Notes under the pieces: generated by a model | The model's database searches: none | The model's input: only the letters and a program-made list of their open reading frames with translations | Told to the model about the DNA's origin: nothing | Translations under genes and position numbers: made by a program | Shown: positions 13,601 to 29,400 of the stretch, in pieces | Position numbering within the stretch: the stretch's first letter is position 1 | Layout of the letters: each line of letters starts with the position of its first letter | Assembly (NCBI GenBank): GCA_933207985.1 | Contig: OW240916.1 | Coordinates: forward strand, 319,255,614-319,319,613 | Source: Pelobates cultripes | Lineage: Eukaryota; Chordata; Amphibia; Anura; Pelobatidae | Direction: 5' to 3' | Length of the DNA stretch: 64,000 nt

Positions 13601-16600
13601 TGAGTCACAGTACTTACTGAGGAATTTCTTAATATGTTTAAAGTAAGGCTAAATGCTGCCACACACTTGCTAAATCACTGCTGCTTTAAGTTATATAAAA
13701 ATCCATGGTTACTAAGAACAAGGCAGGAAAACAAAGTCTCTATTAAAGGGACACTCCACACCACTAGAGCACTCTAGCCAGCTGCAGTGTGTTATGTGTA
13801 GAGTGGCCATATTCACCACGTTTTCTGGGACACACATAATGTCATCAGGTTGACTGACAGCATGAAAATACTGCCCTGTATTACTGATAATGTATATCGT
13901 CTGATTGAGTTATCACCTAATTTACTACCTGCAGCATTTCATTTCTACATACTGCAGGGCAGCACTGTCTGTATGTTGCCCATCGATCTGTATAAATTGT
14001 GTTTCCTGGAAAATATGGTGAGTATGGTCAGTCTGTGATTGGACAGCCACAAAAAGTCAGGGCAGGGTTAGAAGGGGAGGGCTTACAAAGGCTGCAGACA
14101 AGAGCACTGCAGCTTTTGCAAACTGTTTTTACATATACCCCTATGAAATGCATAATTAAAGGCATGCATATTTTCAATTGGGGTATATATACCAAACAGT
14201 GATTTGATTTTTTTTTTTTTTATTTGGGCCGTGCAGTGTCCCTTTCAAGGACGGTCTAAGTACCATAACAATTACAGCTCAGTGCATGTGTAATGGTTAT
14301 GGTACAAACAGCCTGGGGCTCTCCACAGCACCCAAAGCCACATTTTCCATGGTTTTCAGTCAGCCCAAGCTCTAATTTAAAACTAGCAATGTTATATCTT
14401 TGCAAACCTGTTCTGTGCTAAAAATCTGGCAAAATGAATGCAGGTCTGATCAGCCGCTGCTCCATTCTACAACATTCTAAATGACTGTAGAGGATCTTAC
14501 ACAACAGTGAGTAAATTTGAGAGCGGATGACACCTCAGAGAAACATTGCAATAAAGAATTTTTCTTTTTGAATCCAGGCTCCATTAGGCACTTCATCGCT
14601 GTAAATGACATCTCATCAGCTTAGCACAAGTAAAATTTATAACAACATTAATACAACAAACCCAAGCCTACAGTCCCCAAGCAAGCAGTCGTGCAGCAAA
14701 ATTCAGCCGGCGCATATTAAATTCAAAGACTGAAGCAATACTGCAGGAACTTGTAAAATAACCTTTCACAAATCAGGAGCTTTTCTTAAATGGTTTTCAG
14801 GCAAATCATTATCACAAGTTATGACAAAAATGGAACAGATTAGCAACTCAGAGCAACCCCATGATTGTGGGACAACGCGTTCTGACACATGAATGCAGCG
14901 GAGATGTCACAGGGTACATGCGATGACAATAACATAAGCAATATTTGGTAAGCTTTGTTGTAAATTTATTTTATTAATATGCAACTTTGTAGTGTCCAAA
15001 AATATCCAGAAAGACCCAATCAAAATCTTCCAAAGATGCAAACAATACAATAAAACCGCAGTCTGAGCAACGTATACCAGCAGTGCAGGTCCCTTGCAGA
15101 ATGAGGGCCTTTTGCTGTCTTGCAAGTGCCAAGCCCAGTGCTGATCAGGTTTGAAAAGAGACCTGATTACAGCACCATCATGTTCTGCAAACTCAAACTC
15201 ACAAACTATATGGACTTTTTCTTGATTTCCAAAAAAAGCAAAAACAAATCCCAAAATGGGAAACAAGAGGCCATCCATTCAGAGTTGAGAAAATTAGATT
15301 TCACATATACCAGTGAATTGGGATCCTTGTAAAGGCTGAACAATCATGTTTTAACTATGTGCACACTGTGTGCTGTAGGCGAATGGTGAAGCTGGCATGT
15401 TTCATAACAGCAGCGATATTTAAAGAGATATTATAATACCATAATAGCTCTGTGTATTGTATAGGTATCTTTGAATCATACCCAGCTCTGTGTAGTGTAT
15501 AGGTATCTTTGAATTGTGCCCAGCTCTGTGTATAGTATAGGTATCTTTGTATTGTGCCCAGATCTATTTATTGTATAGGTATCTTTGTATTGTGCCCAGA
15601 TATGTGTATTGTATAGGTATCTTTGTATTGTACCCACCTCTGTGTATTGTATAGGTATCTCTGTATTGTAACCAGCTCTGTGTATTGTATAGGTATCTCT
15701 GTATTGTGCCCAGCTCTGTGTATTGTACAGGTATCTCTGTATTATACCCAGCACTGTGTATTGTATAGGTATCTCTGTATTGTACCCAGCTCTGTGTATT
15801 GTATGGCAGGCTCTGTATTATACCCAGCTCTGTGTATTGTATAGGTATCTCTGTATTGTGCCCAGCTCTGTGTATTGTATAGGTATCTCTGTATTATACC
15901 CAGTACTGTGTATTGTATAGGTATCTCTATATTATACCCAGCACTGTGTATTGTATAGGTATCTCTATATTATACCCAGCACTGTGTATTGTATATGTAT
16001 ATTTGTTTTATGCCCAGCTCTGTGCATTATCTCTCTATTTTTCTCAGCTCTGTTTGTAGTATGGTTATCTCTGTATTGTGCCCAGCTCTGTGTGTTGTAT
16101 AGAATGTGTGCAGCTTGTTTTATTGTATGAACATCTCTGTATTATGCTCAGCACCCTGTATTGTATGAGTATCTCTGTATTATGCTCAGCTCCCTGTATT
16201 GTATGAGTATCTCTGTATTATGCTCAGCACCCTGTATTGTATGAGTATCTCTGTATTATGCTCAGCACCCTGTATTGTATGAGTATCTCTGTATTATGCT
16301 CAGCACCCTGTATTGTATGAGTATCTCTGTATTATGCTCAGCACCCTGTATTGTATGAGTATCTCTGTATTATGCTCAGCACCCTGTATTGTATGAGTAT
16401 CTCTGTATTATGCTCAGCACCCTGTATTGTATGAGTATCTCTGTACTGTATAGGGAGGAGTAGAATCTTCACCAGCCGGCACGACCCTATGCATTATTTG
16501 CATTATGTTACATTGCTTTTTAACCTGATTTACTTTGGTTTTATGCATAATAAACTAATGAATAGTATTACTCTATGCATATCTCAATATTATGTTCAAT

Positions 16601-19600
16601 TCTTTGAATACAGCTACAGTTGTGAGAGCCTCTTAAAGACATAGTACACCATTCACCATTGCCAAGCCCTGTATTACACTATTTTTTTTCTTTCTATGTG
16701 CCCCTTGTTTTTTGGTGAAATTACAGAGAGGATTCATTTTAAAGAAGATGCAAAAACGCATCCCTTGTACATATCAAGTGGTGTCCGCTCATTCAATGAT
16801 TTACATGGGTATTATTTACCTACAAGTACCATGCATTAGATCAGTAATGCGGATTTGTGTTCAGATAAATATAGCTGGCTGACTATCACGGAAAATCTGA
16901 TTTGCAAAAGTAACTGCGCAGACAATCTACTGTAAAGGAACTATATTTTCCAGAAAATGTAACCTGTTCTAATATAGTTACAGGCAGTAAGCATCACAAA
17001 TTGGTATATAAACACACACACACTATAAATACAGGAGCGCTGAGGTTTCTAATGATAATGATAACACACAGAGAACCACCCAGCGTTAAGGGCACAGCAG
17101 GCTTGTAAATGGAAGGTCCAAGTACATTGTTTGGACAGGGTTTGAAGGTAAGTGAAGTGCTCTTTTATCGGAATATAGTTGTGTTCGGATATACTGACAA
17201 ATGGTAGAAATTCCAATTATAACGCTTACCCTTGTAAAGGGCTAGACTGAAGAAACCAACCTCTTCTGAAATGAGGATCAAGATTACATAGGACAATAAG
17301 GGAAGCTTGTGGTTTTCCAATTGTTTTATTTCATCAGCGCACTGTGCTTTATGAATGTCATTCAAGGGTTAAACCATAGTGACTACAACAGACTATATTG
17401 CTTTGAATAAACACAGTAATACAAACGGTATGATATCACTACGATAATAAAAATGTTATCTGTAATAAATGCATAGCTCTCCATGCAATTTTACAATACT
17501 GATAATAAATGAGTGTAGGAAAAAGTTTAAAGGGTAACTCTCTCTTTGTATCTGTATCCAGAGCAGTTATGGTGCAAAGACCCTGCAGCCTTCATTTTGA
17601 AGAAAAATATATTTTTTCCCCTGTGTTTAGGGCCACCTTCCTTGGCTGTCAATCAGCCAGCTGGAATACTCTCTTCCTGCCTGGAAAAGTCCGTTTTGTG
17701 CAAATTTTGAGTCCACAGCACACATATAGCATGCTAACCTCGGACGCAGTGTAAAGACTCCCCATGGCAGGGGGTGTTTCACATAATGTGTCAAGACAAC
17801 TTTCACAATCGCTCACAGCCATAGATCCATGGTGCCATATAAACACTTTACTGTTTTAATGGTATGTTATGTGGGCCGATGAACTGCATCAAGCAATACA
17901 ATGAACATTGAATCAATGTAACCTTTGCAGTCATATCTATATTGGATTAATTAAGGAGGGTTTCCCAGTCTTAGATCAAAGATACAACCTATAGCAGGTT
18001 AACCTGCACACTCTAGAAAACAAAACAAATTGGTGGCTGACCACAATATCCAACACGCACAAACCAATGTCTATACTACAAGTTCCATCACAGAAATCAT
18101 ACATGTAATTAATATAATAATTACATACAGAGCCAAATATTCAGACAGCAGTTTACCCCAAATCACCTTACTCCCTAAAAGCTCTTGTTTACATCTGTGG
18201 GGTCCATTAAGACCAACAAATGAAGCTTGAATTCACACACATTGCTTACAGTTAAAAAAAGGAACTACAGCAAAACCCAAACACTTAGCACTGGGTTTAT
18301 AAATACCTCCAGCAACACAATTAGCACATAATTGCCTATAGACAACAGCTCTTAATGGAGATGGTTCCTGCTAATTGTACCTGCCTATTTTAACCCTTCA
18401 TCCATTAATGTATGAAGTCTAATTACTCTATCAAAAGTCATTCTCTCTCTCGCTTTTCCCATTTTAATTTTTTTCTTTAGCAAAGTCAAGTATAAAATGA
18501 GTATATTCAAATACAACCAACTGACGCCGGCCATCTGGCTCCCAGATAAACATTCAGTCTGTCTATAAAGTTACAGGAAAGAATATATACACACATATAT
18601 ATAAAGAAATAAAACCTTATTTATAGTTACATAGCTGAAAATAGACATGTGTCCATCAAGTTCAGCCTTCCTCACGTTTCTTTTCTGTTGATCCAAAAGA
18701 AAGCAAACAGTTTGAAGCGCCTCCAATTGTGCAACAAACTAGGAAAAAATTCCTTCTTGACCCCAGAATGGCAGTCAGATGTCTCCTTGGATCAAGCAGC
18801 TATTACCCCACTTATTAAAAATAAAATCCATGAATATTATGGTTTTGCAAGTATTTATCCAATTGTAGTTTAAACATCTGTATGGACTCTGATAAAACCA
18901 CTTCTTCAGGGGGGCGGGGCCGGACCGCCGAGCTAGCTGGTCGCAAACAAGTGCAGCTCCTGCAAAACAACGACAATTAAGCTGAAAAACCATGCCTAAT
19001 CACCTTTAAAACGACCACCAGCGACAGTACCCAGAGCACAGGGACTGCTGGACCTTGGGAGAGGCTGGCTCATCGAGCTTCAGTCCCCGGGAGGAGATGG
19101 CCACACTTCCACAAGCAGGGCCTTCTCTGGCGGTGAGTGGGGCGGACGTCCGCTGCCCCACTATCCTGCACCACAGTACCCAGCTTGGGGCACGAATCCA
19201 GGTGGATCCGGACCCGTTTCTCCCCCCCCCCCTTGGACCGGTGGGGGTGATCCCGGTCCTCACCCTGTGGCCCTACTTCAGAGAACACAAATGGAGCCGG
19301 GGGACCCGAGAGCGGCCTCCAAGATGGCGGGCGCCATGTGTCGGGGAAGCAGGGGGAAGATCTGCGCCATCTTCGTGTTTGCAGCAGACAACAGGGCTCC
19401 AACACCCCAACCCTGCAACAGAGAGGGGCGGACAACCCACTACCTACCCTCGCACCCACACATGCCGAAGTCGAGCGGTACAAGCGATCCCGGCAAGCGG
19501 ATCATGGCGACCGCACTAGGGGGATGGGATGTGGCGCCACTACCACTCCAGCCCGGGAAATCAGAGCCTGAAACAAAGAGAGCTACCTCCACACGAGGAC

Positions 19601-20407
19601 CCACCTCACACTCACCTGCCGCCCAGCTCGCATCACCGCGACCCAGATAACGGCAAACTCAGGCGATTACAACGGAGCTACTACCCAGGCCTGACACCAG
19701 CCCTCAGAAGCAAGTTTCATAATAGGCGGCGGCCATTCAAGATCACTCAGCGAGGACCCCACAGAACAACATGGACTATGCCTGGATACCTGCTCTGACG
19801 GACGCTCGTTCCCTGCTACACAGCACTAGCAGAGCAGGTATCGATTAAACGGAGACCTCCACCCTCCCCCAGCAGTGTGGACTCGGGACCACCCTGACGC
19901 CAGCCTTCATCACGGAGAAAACCCGGGTAACCCCCCTGATACATCAGGGTGCCAGAACTCTTATGGTGACCTACTTGAATCACACAAGCAAATTATTTAG
20001 CATTCTGTTTTGTGTATTAACCTAATGTACACGCAGTCTACACAGCACTTACAAGCACGCACTCACATAGATATCGCTGCCCTACAAGCAACGCACAAAC
20101 CAACACACCACATCCACACAGCAGCATGTCATACAAAGCCAAACGTACCCAACCAAGTGAGAACCTATATGACTGTAACCCTGACCTAGTTGTGCATTGA
20201 TAGTTATGACTTGAGGCTGATACACGAGACTGTATATCTCTCAATAATACATGGACCAACGACTGACCTAGCCAATAATGCAAACAGCTTGATTCACATT
20301 ATTTTGTCTCAGCAAGTCGCCTACATACAAACCATCAGCTTAAGGGTGAATAATTACGTTACATGCATATTTGACCTAGCATGTCTACTACTAATTGCTA
20401 AAGTTTT

Positions 20408-20456
<49 letters not shown>

Positions 20457-23400
20457 GCTGTTTACATTGCCACACTTTGTGATACCATGAAAACGCCTGC
20501 AGATGCTGTCGTGGCCCTGCTCGCATGTTGTTAACTCGCGCACAAATAAAATAAAGAATTTTTTTTTTTAAAAAACACCTCTTCAGGCAGAGAATTCCAT
20601 ATCCGTATTGCTCTTACTGTAAAAAAAACCTTTCCTGTGCCTTAGACTGTCTCCTTTCTTCCAGTCTAAATGCGTGACCTTGTGTCCTATGTATAGCCCT
20701 GTCTATGAATACATTGCCAGACAATGGATTGTATTCGCTCCGAATATATCTTTATAATGCTATCATATCCCCACTGAGGGGTCATTTTTCTAAACTAAAG
20801 AGATTGAAATTTGTTAACCATTCTTCATAGCTAAAATGCTCCATTCCTTTCATCAATTTTGTAGCTTGACTTTGCACTTTTTTTTTTAATGCCATAATAT
20901 GCTTCTTTAGAACAGGTGTCTAAAATTGCACATCTTCAAGATGTGGCACTACCATTGACTTATAAAGAGGCAAAAATGATAGTCCCTATTTATAGACAAT
21001 AATTGACTGGCCTTAACAACTGCTGATTGACATTGCACATTGTTGCATAGTTTGTGGTCTATAACAATTCCCAAATCCTTCTTCTGTGTTATCCCTAATT
21101 CATTACCATTTATGGTGTAAGTTGCTTGTTTATTCTTTACCTCAAAGTTCATAGAAGTCAACAGGAAAACTTCTACTTAATTACAAGCGATAATGCCTCT
21201 TTTTTTCTAATAAAATCTATCCCTGATTATACATCCTTTCTCTTAAAGGGACATTAAGTACCAAAACATCTTCAGCCTAATAGAGTGATGTTGGTGTATA
21301 GATCATGCCCCTGAAGTCTCTCTCTGCCATTTAGGAGTTACATCTTAACTATATTCCTAATAAGGTAGCCTATAATGAATATATTCAGCTGCATCAACTG
21401 AGCGTTTTAAGAAAAACTAGATTGTACTCTAAATGCAATGCAAACCTTAAAACAGACACCAGCTCAGGACTAGTCTATCAGGAGGTATTGTGGCCAGCTA
21501 GGTAGCACCAGCATAAAAATAGAAAAATAAGGTCAGGACGAGGTGGATTTAGAAGTTAGGAGCAACATACGAATAATACACAGTATAGCACCCCCATGCT
21601 GTTAACTGTAGGGAGTCCATCTGGTTGTAAATTTAAGCACAGAACAAGAAGTCCCATTATATATTGAATTAATAAAGTAATGAGCTCATGGGGGACTCTT
21701 CATTTAAAAAGATGTTAAAGTAAAGTCTATAAGCGTCTGCGTTCATGGAGTTGGATAAATGCGTAATGGACATGAGAATAGATGTATGATATTTAGCATA
21801 ACGGTGAAAGACAGAACAACGGGATGTCATAGGGAACAGCGAATCTCAAATAAGATTTATATTTTATCGCGGCGGTCAATGCTAACTTTGAGAAAGGACA
21901 TCAAATTGTGAAAGTATAACATTAAAGGTTGTTTTCAAGTGTACCATTTAGATAGACTTATTTCAAATAAATATATTTTACTGTATGCGTGGCACGCATT
22001 ACCTGAGACTTCACAAAGATGAACGTAACCTTAACCGTGGAACTGAAAGCTTGAATGTGATATTTGAATCCATTCACCATCGCCCATCAACCCTACAGGA
22101 AGACTCGGCTGGACAACATGTTAATGTGATTCACATAATTGCATGCATTATATCCGCGTTCTTTGCTGTGACTGTCCTTTACACTAAACAGCGGGCTGTT
22201 CATTTAATATGTTAAGTGCAAAATAACACTTCATAGTCGTGTAATTAGACAATATAATTGCACTCTGCTCTCAAGTACTCAATGGGTAACAACACTCGAA
22301 TTGTGTAATTATTCTTTGAGCTGTAATTCAGCAACATGCCTAAATGCAAGGATACATGCTGCCAAAATGGGGTATGTTAACCCTTTCAACGCAAAGTAAC
22401 CAAAAACCCTGCTCGCTCCAAGCATAGCCCTTGACGATCCCATTAATACTACATTAGGCTGTTTCTGAATCCTGTAAAAATAAATAAAATGACCAACACT
22501 CATGGCAAAAAAACATCTGGCTCAAAGACAGACAAGCAATTCATAAACAATGAACGCATACCTCAACATGGTTGGTGAATAGAGTGACTTTTCTGCCAAT
22601 CACAGACTAACCCGGATGGCTTTTTAAAGACCGTTCGGTTAGAGAAGGAAGAATCTATTCATGTTTAGATACTGTGGCTTCAAATCTGACAAAATCAATA
22701 TGCATTTATCCCAGAAATGAGTCTTAACGGAACTAAACAAAAAGTCCTTATTAAACAAATAAACCTATTAAAAGTTAAAAATCCATAAACCGGTCACAAA
22801 CGCACATAAACCACACCAATAAACTAAAACCCTTTACAGTAACGTTTTCAATTAGGAATTTTTTGGGGGGGTTATGGTTTTTTGATCTCTTCCTTTTGCC
22901 AACTGGGTCTCCCTTTAGAAACATCGTTCACCAGATCAAAATGTTTCCAAATAAAAGTATCTGTCAAAAAAGCAGCAACTGACAGAGGCCTGAGGTGTCA
23001 ATTCATAGGCCTTTCCCATCTTTAACAGATTTCATATTGTGACAATGGATTCCAGGAAAATAGAGGTGATATCAATGACAATGTTACTGCTATTACTTGC
23101 TGTTGGCATAGCTCAGGAGTTAGTACCCCAACTGAAGCATGTTTAGTACCTTTAAAAAATCGCAGCCTGTCATCCATTAGGGTATTGGCTAATAATTCAC
23201 CGTGCCAGAACTACCAAATGCTAAATGGGCCCATACTGGAATTTGCAGTTAGTACAGTCACATAAGCCTGTTGTAGCAGTTGTGGGTGACTACAGACTCC
23301 ATGGGCTTCTGATCGCTATTTATGTCATTGAGTAAGTCACATAGACCAAGTATTTTATTTGCAATTATAGAATGCAATTATTGCAGCTTAAACACGCATT

Positions 23401-26400
23401 GCAGTGGAGTTCTGTGACACTCTCTCCAGTAACCACAGCAACCGCTTGACAGCATCATCTAGAAGCCGCCACGTTAACTAAGCAAACGTGGGATGCATAA
23501 CGGCTCCTATATAAAGCAGGCCGCAAGGTCAGATATAGACATTCTAACAATATGCAGATGTAAAAAACAATCATTAGGAAAAAGACAAAAGGTTTATAAA
23601 ACGTAATTTTACGGATTCACATTATTGGAAGGATAAAGAAGCAACATTTGTATAAAATGTATTTAGATCTTTACTCCTCAGTGAAGCAGCCAAGCAAAGA
23701 GGGGTGGGGGGGGGGGGAGAATACAATTTTAAAAATGTAATCTCTCAAATTACTGAAGAAAATTTTAATTCACTTCATTGCACAGGTATACAGAATACAG
23801 ATCAAAGTTTCACAAATAAATGAATTCCATGTATTGATGACAAATCGCTTCATTCCTCCTAACTGTCCCTTACTTGGTGGGATAGGGGTCCAGATAACAT
23901 GCATAAAGCATTGCATTGCTTACACACAAGGCCAAGTAACACATTCCTGCCAACACAAGCTCACTGCCCATAGGTGCCAGTCTCGCTTGCTCTCTGATGA
24001 TGCTTTATTGTATAATCTTTCTCACACCCTGCTGCTACTTACACATGCAAATACAAAAGAATAATTTGCACCCTATGGCCATTCGGTGCTACTACAAACC
24101 TCATTTGTTGAATACACTAGTGTTTGGATGTTGTGTAAGCTTATCTGCCAACAACAATCTAAGGCAATCTAACAACAATCTTAGGCAAGTGTTATATCAA
24201 TGTATATAATAAACCACTAATGAGGAATGTAAAGGGGCGATAACACTCTGAATAGGTGCCATGCATTAGAGGTTACCTATGCAATGCCGTTTTATGCTAC
24301 TTTGTATAAAGAAAAAAAAAATAGTAATGAAAGAGTAACAAACGCAGAGTGTCTCATCAGACTGTATATTTGCTGTAAAACACTACACACAAACTAATCC
24401 TAAGTAGAGAGACGTTTCAGCAATGTATCAATGTCTGCGAAACACTAGGACATTTAATCATTTAAATCTGAAATACCTATCATCAACATGTGATAGGTGC
24501 ACTCTCTTCCCCTGCTACAATAGCCCAGAGAAATCACAAGTACTCAGGGTGGTTTTTATCTGAAGCATAATCTCCCCAAATACTAGAAAAAACAAAGACA
24601 ACATGACACAGTGATCGTGTATTCTGTGAAACAATATTTTTTCCCATGTACAACTTTCGGAAATATAAAATGTTTCACCTAATAAACCAATTTATATTTT
24701 GCTGTCATTGGAGAAAGCTGGAAACCGAGGTGATTAGCAGGCATTGTGCCATTCGCTGGTGACACTGTAGCTTTATATTGTCCACGGGATTTAAACTTCA
24801 ATGACATCTATTCTGGTTTCCCAAAAGGGGCCTGGATCAGTGGCAAACTCAAAGCAAAGTAATCAATCTCAGGGAAACTAAATCCCACTGTCCCAATTCA
24901 GCACAGAAATCAATTAGCACACCGAGAAACAAAAGAGCTTGCAATAAAATACTCACAGTAATCTTATCGAGGAGCTTGGCCATATGTTTAATGATGTCAC
25001 CATGGTGTGCTGGCTGTGTCTGCAGAAGTTTCTTAATGACAACCACACTCTCTGCAACTACAACATCTGTAAGAAAGGAAGCCGAACACGTGAGCATTAC
25101 CACCTCTGGAAGAAGTGTAAAACATGAAACACAAAACTCTTTACAAAGCTACTCACAGTGTATACAATTTATTTTGTGATTGAGGCAATTTGTCGAGAGT
25201 CTTTGGCACATTGAATCTTAGTGATACTTACTATATCTGCAAAATGCGAAAATCAGGCAAACACTGTCAGAAACACAAAAGGGCTCCATGCACCAGTAAT
25301 GCATATAATCCGGAGCATCAGAGACAAACACATCCATTTTATTATAACCAGAGATGTCAAGAGATACCCTGGATTTATTTTATCAAAGACCAGAGGAACC
25401 AAGAGATATCCTCATCCAAGAGATAAGGCAGAATTTCAGGAGCATCAGCAATAACTTGATCCATTTTATCAGACACCAGAGGAACCAAGAGATATCCTCA
25501 TCCAAGAGCATTAGAATAACCTCCATCCATTTTATCAGACACCAGAGGAACCAAGAGATCTCCTCACCTACTTCCAGAGGCACAGAGACATGGTAAAAAG
25601 TATGAAGGTGGCAGGAGAACTGCCTTTGAATGGGAGAATGTCCAGGTTTAATAGTTTCAGGACTTTTCAAGAACGATAAAACAGCGATGCCATCCTCTAG
25701 TCTACTTAAACTCCATCTAAAGACAGCAGGCAAGCACATTGGCTCCTTCGTAGTTGTAAAAATGGGTACAAAATACTGCATGAATCATGAAAGCAGCAAA
25801 ACTGAAACTCCTGGTACTTACTTAAGGAATATATTTGTTGCCAAGCCGCAGGCATCAACCCATGTACACTATACTGAATGTCTCTCAAGCAGACATTATT
25901 CTAAGCTCGGTTCTAGACTTTGTTAATAGGGGTTCCCAACAGTCATCACTGACCTTTCAAATTGGCTCTAGGGGGCTGCTTATTAAAGGTTCAAACAACA
26001 GATTAATATAGTAGTTTTATTTGACTGTACCACTGTTTTGCTACACAAAAGAAAAAAAGAAAAAGAAAGACAAATTGCAGACAGAAAACAATGACAAGGT
26101 AAAAGGCCAATTTTTCAAATGTAACATTATTTCAAGACACTGATAAATGATAAATTAACAAATTTGGTAACCTAGGATGACTGAGCTAAAGCAACCCTGT
26201 GATCATTACAGACCGGGAGCATTAGAAATAGGCAGAAACACTGCTACTGGAACAAGGGTGAGCTGTGAGAATATAGCAATATAATTCATGGAGAATGGAA
26301 AATGATAGGGGGTCATTTCCTGCGACTTACATAGCATCAGGGCTGCTGCGGTGAAACAGAAATTACCTCTTTGCTTCAACTACAAAGGGTTGAGCACACA

Positions 26401-29400
26401 TAAAACAGAATTCTAGAAGAGTTGGATTGGTGGGTGATCTATCACAAATTAAAAAAACAAAACAACATTGCCCTTAGGGACTACTCGTTGGCCCTGTACC
26501 TGCCTACTTTAGAACAGTAATGGATAACTTTGACTATTTACCTTATATTCTAAAATAGCCTGATCGCCAGTTTGTCTTCTGCAAAACTCCCTATACTCAT
26601 CATCATTAGTCAAATCTGGACAATGGACACTTCCTTCTCTTCAGACCTACACAAAATTATATCACACCTATCAAAAAAGTAAAATGCAGCTTGCTCAAAA
26701 TGCTTTGATCTTCTAGCCTCAGCACCTTTTGCAAGAACTACAATAGCTACTCCAACACGTGGAAAACACCAATATTGATATTCAGTATAACGTCCCATTG
26801 TTTACATACTCTATGATTGTAATCAGTCTACTCATGAAAAACCAAGACTTCGAATTCATTTTAAAGCACGATGGCGTAGAACACTATATAAAAGAATATT
26901 TAATACGTTTGTTCGTGGACATTTAACCGCACAAGGATCCCATTGGATTTTCACCCTTTTACCAGATGATCCTTTTTCTGTTCTTGTGCGTTTGGAATAT
27001 GTTGAAGAAGCTGTTGCTTCAAGAACAGGGCTTCCACGGAGGAACTTTGGGAAAACTATTAAGCAATTAAGTACATTTACTAAAAACAAATATGTCTGTT
27101 TTAAGGTCTCTTGACTATCATTGGAACCTAAGTAAGCAAACCAGTAGTGATATAATGTTCTATTTCCTTTTACCCAGATTTCAAAAATTTGTCTTAAATA
27201 CCAGAATTTGGAATATTGACGTGTGTGACGTTTTAGTTACCAGGGTAATTATCTACAAACTATGGAGAGCTGACCCAAATAGCAGCAATAGAGTGTTTTT
27301 TTCTGAGAAATAAACCAATAAACACAAGGATCCACATGGCACGAGCTACAGTGAGATCTGCACTTTCATTTAGTGAATACAGTCTTTATTTTATTCATTA
27401 AATACCAAAATGTAATTTAGGAAAAAGATTCTCCGACACAGTTACAGTTTGGTTATTTTAGCCTACATTTTGCAATCCCATTTTCCATTCACTACAAATG
27501 TTTAGTGAATGGATACCACAATAAGTTAACTGCCAATCCTAAAATGAACACAGTAGAACAGAGAGAGAGACATTGTGAATAAAGCACCTAGGAAATTAGA
27601 CTGTGTATGAGAAGGGTTTCTTTAAAAATCTTACATACAAATCAATCCATTTATGATCCAAGTAAAGAGAAAATGCCGGTATTAGCAGCAGGTTATTAGT
27701 CTAGAAATGTATAATGCATGGGATTCTACTGGCATCTGGTGGAAAAGATCAACAAGTCAATTAGATGAATACTCCACTCGCTCTGTGTATTTTCAGAATC
27801 CCAGGCTAGCGAACAAAACCTATTTATCATTTTTACTTAATTTGTATAGACAGCCCTTATTTTTAATAACTGATCCCTTTTGCTAAGGTAGTATAAACAG
27901 ATCTGGATTTGTTACTACGTAGCTGCTGGGACTGCAGACAGAACCGAGACCAGCTGATAGAGAATGTATTAATACTGTAGTGCATACAATCATCCCTTCG
28001 TATAGCTGGCACCCGAGTTCATTGATACAACACAAATATTAACTTATGTGGGGGAATCACCATGATCAATGCAAGGCTTACCCAAATTCACCTATCTCTT
28101 GAGGAAAATGAACAGACTAGCATTTGGGCAGCACCAACACAAGGAGATCCCTCCAATAAATGTGTATTAAGCAGACTGTAGCATTCACATCCATTTAGAC
28201 AGACTGGACCACATTTCAATCTGAGAATCTGAGAAGACACAGTTAATAATACATGTTGGAGGGCCTTGGTGAACATGCTAGCACAGGCATGTCACTGCTC
28301 GATGGACGCCACGAGGTGGTATCTCACACCTACGAAACCCGTGTCAAACAACCATTGGATCCAATACCCTGCATGAGGGCAAGTTAAAAAAAAAAAAAAC
28401 AACCTTTCAGTGGCCAAAGGGTTAAACGTATTCATTGTCAGGCATTGATCTGAACATGGATCCCTCTTACATGATGCAGCAGGTTTATTGTGATAGCTGT
28501 TGGTGGGTTTGTGCATCCCAAGGATAAGGGAGTGGATAGCGGTTTAGCCAGTTCCAGCACAAGTACTCATGCCTGCAACTCTGGGCAAAGTTCTGAACTC
28601 TACTGGTTTCCATGGCAACTGTTTGTTACGCCTAACTTCCAACAGGTTGCAGCTACTCCTGCAGGTTTATCAGAGGCACAACATAACCAAACGCTACGAA
28701 TTGGCAGAACATTAAGTAGAACCTTTTTTTTCCCTTTTTTTTTTCCTTTTGTTTTTGCGTAGTGATAATTTTAACTTTTGAAATGTCACAGAAATGGGTG
28801 AATTGATATAACCAGAGTGTGCAGCTTGGGAAATATAAAATATTTTGTGTATTCGCACGGTTTCCTTGGTGTGATCAGTCTGTCTTGCTGCATACAACAA
28901 TATGAGGCCACAAGAAGAACGCTTGCCAATCAAAATCTAATCAACGTGGTGACTTCATACAATTCGAAACACACAGAGGTTAAGAAAACTTCTAAATCAA
29001 AGTTTCAAAATACAGATCAGAGAAATCTGCTTGTATGATAACAGTGCTCATCTTGAATAATTCCATTTTCCTTTTCACCTGAAGAATTAACGCTTAGGAT
29101 CATTTGCCAGCTTTCAGCGCCCTCTGGAGGCTACTTTCAGCAAATCCATGCCACAATTCATCTTGATGTGCATAATATAACAAACAAAAAGTTATTTACG
29201 GTCTTAATCGATGCGTACACCAGTTCTACGTTTTCGTATGTTCAATTTACAGACTGGTGACATATGATCCAGTTTGTCTAAATTGATATGAATGCTACAG
29301 CGGGTCTACCAAATAAGCAAATCCTACTCCAACCATAGATCTCTTGTCCAACATAGCCAGGACCATTAATAGTAAATCATGCACTGGTTAGTTCATTAGC

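Noticed and set aside
15476..15920. ORFs rich in YRYLCIV / TIQRYLYNT
   Set aside because: Translation of the 38-bp minisatellite, not genes.
19006..19798. Overlapping ORFs up to 154 codons in GC-rich DNA
   Set aside because: They lie within the GC-rich 5' part of an L1-like insertion on both strands; GC-richness removes stop codons. No recognisable ORF1 domain.
26856..27089. Minus-strand 77-codon open frame considered as an exon
   Set aside because: No homology recognised, not in AP3B1 order or sequence, and no convincing splice borders.
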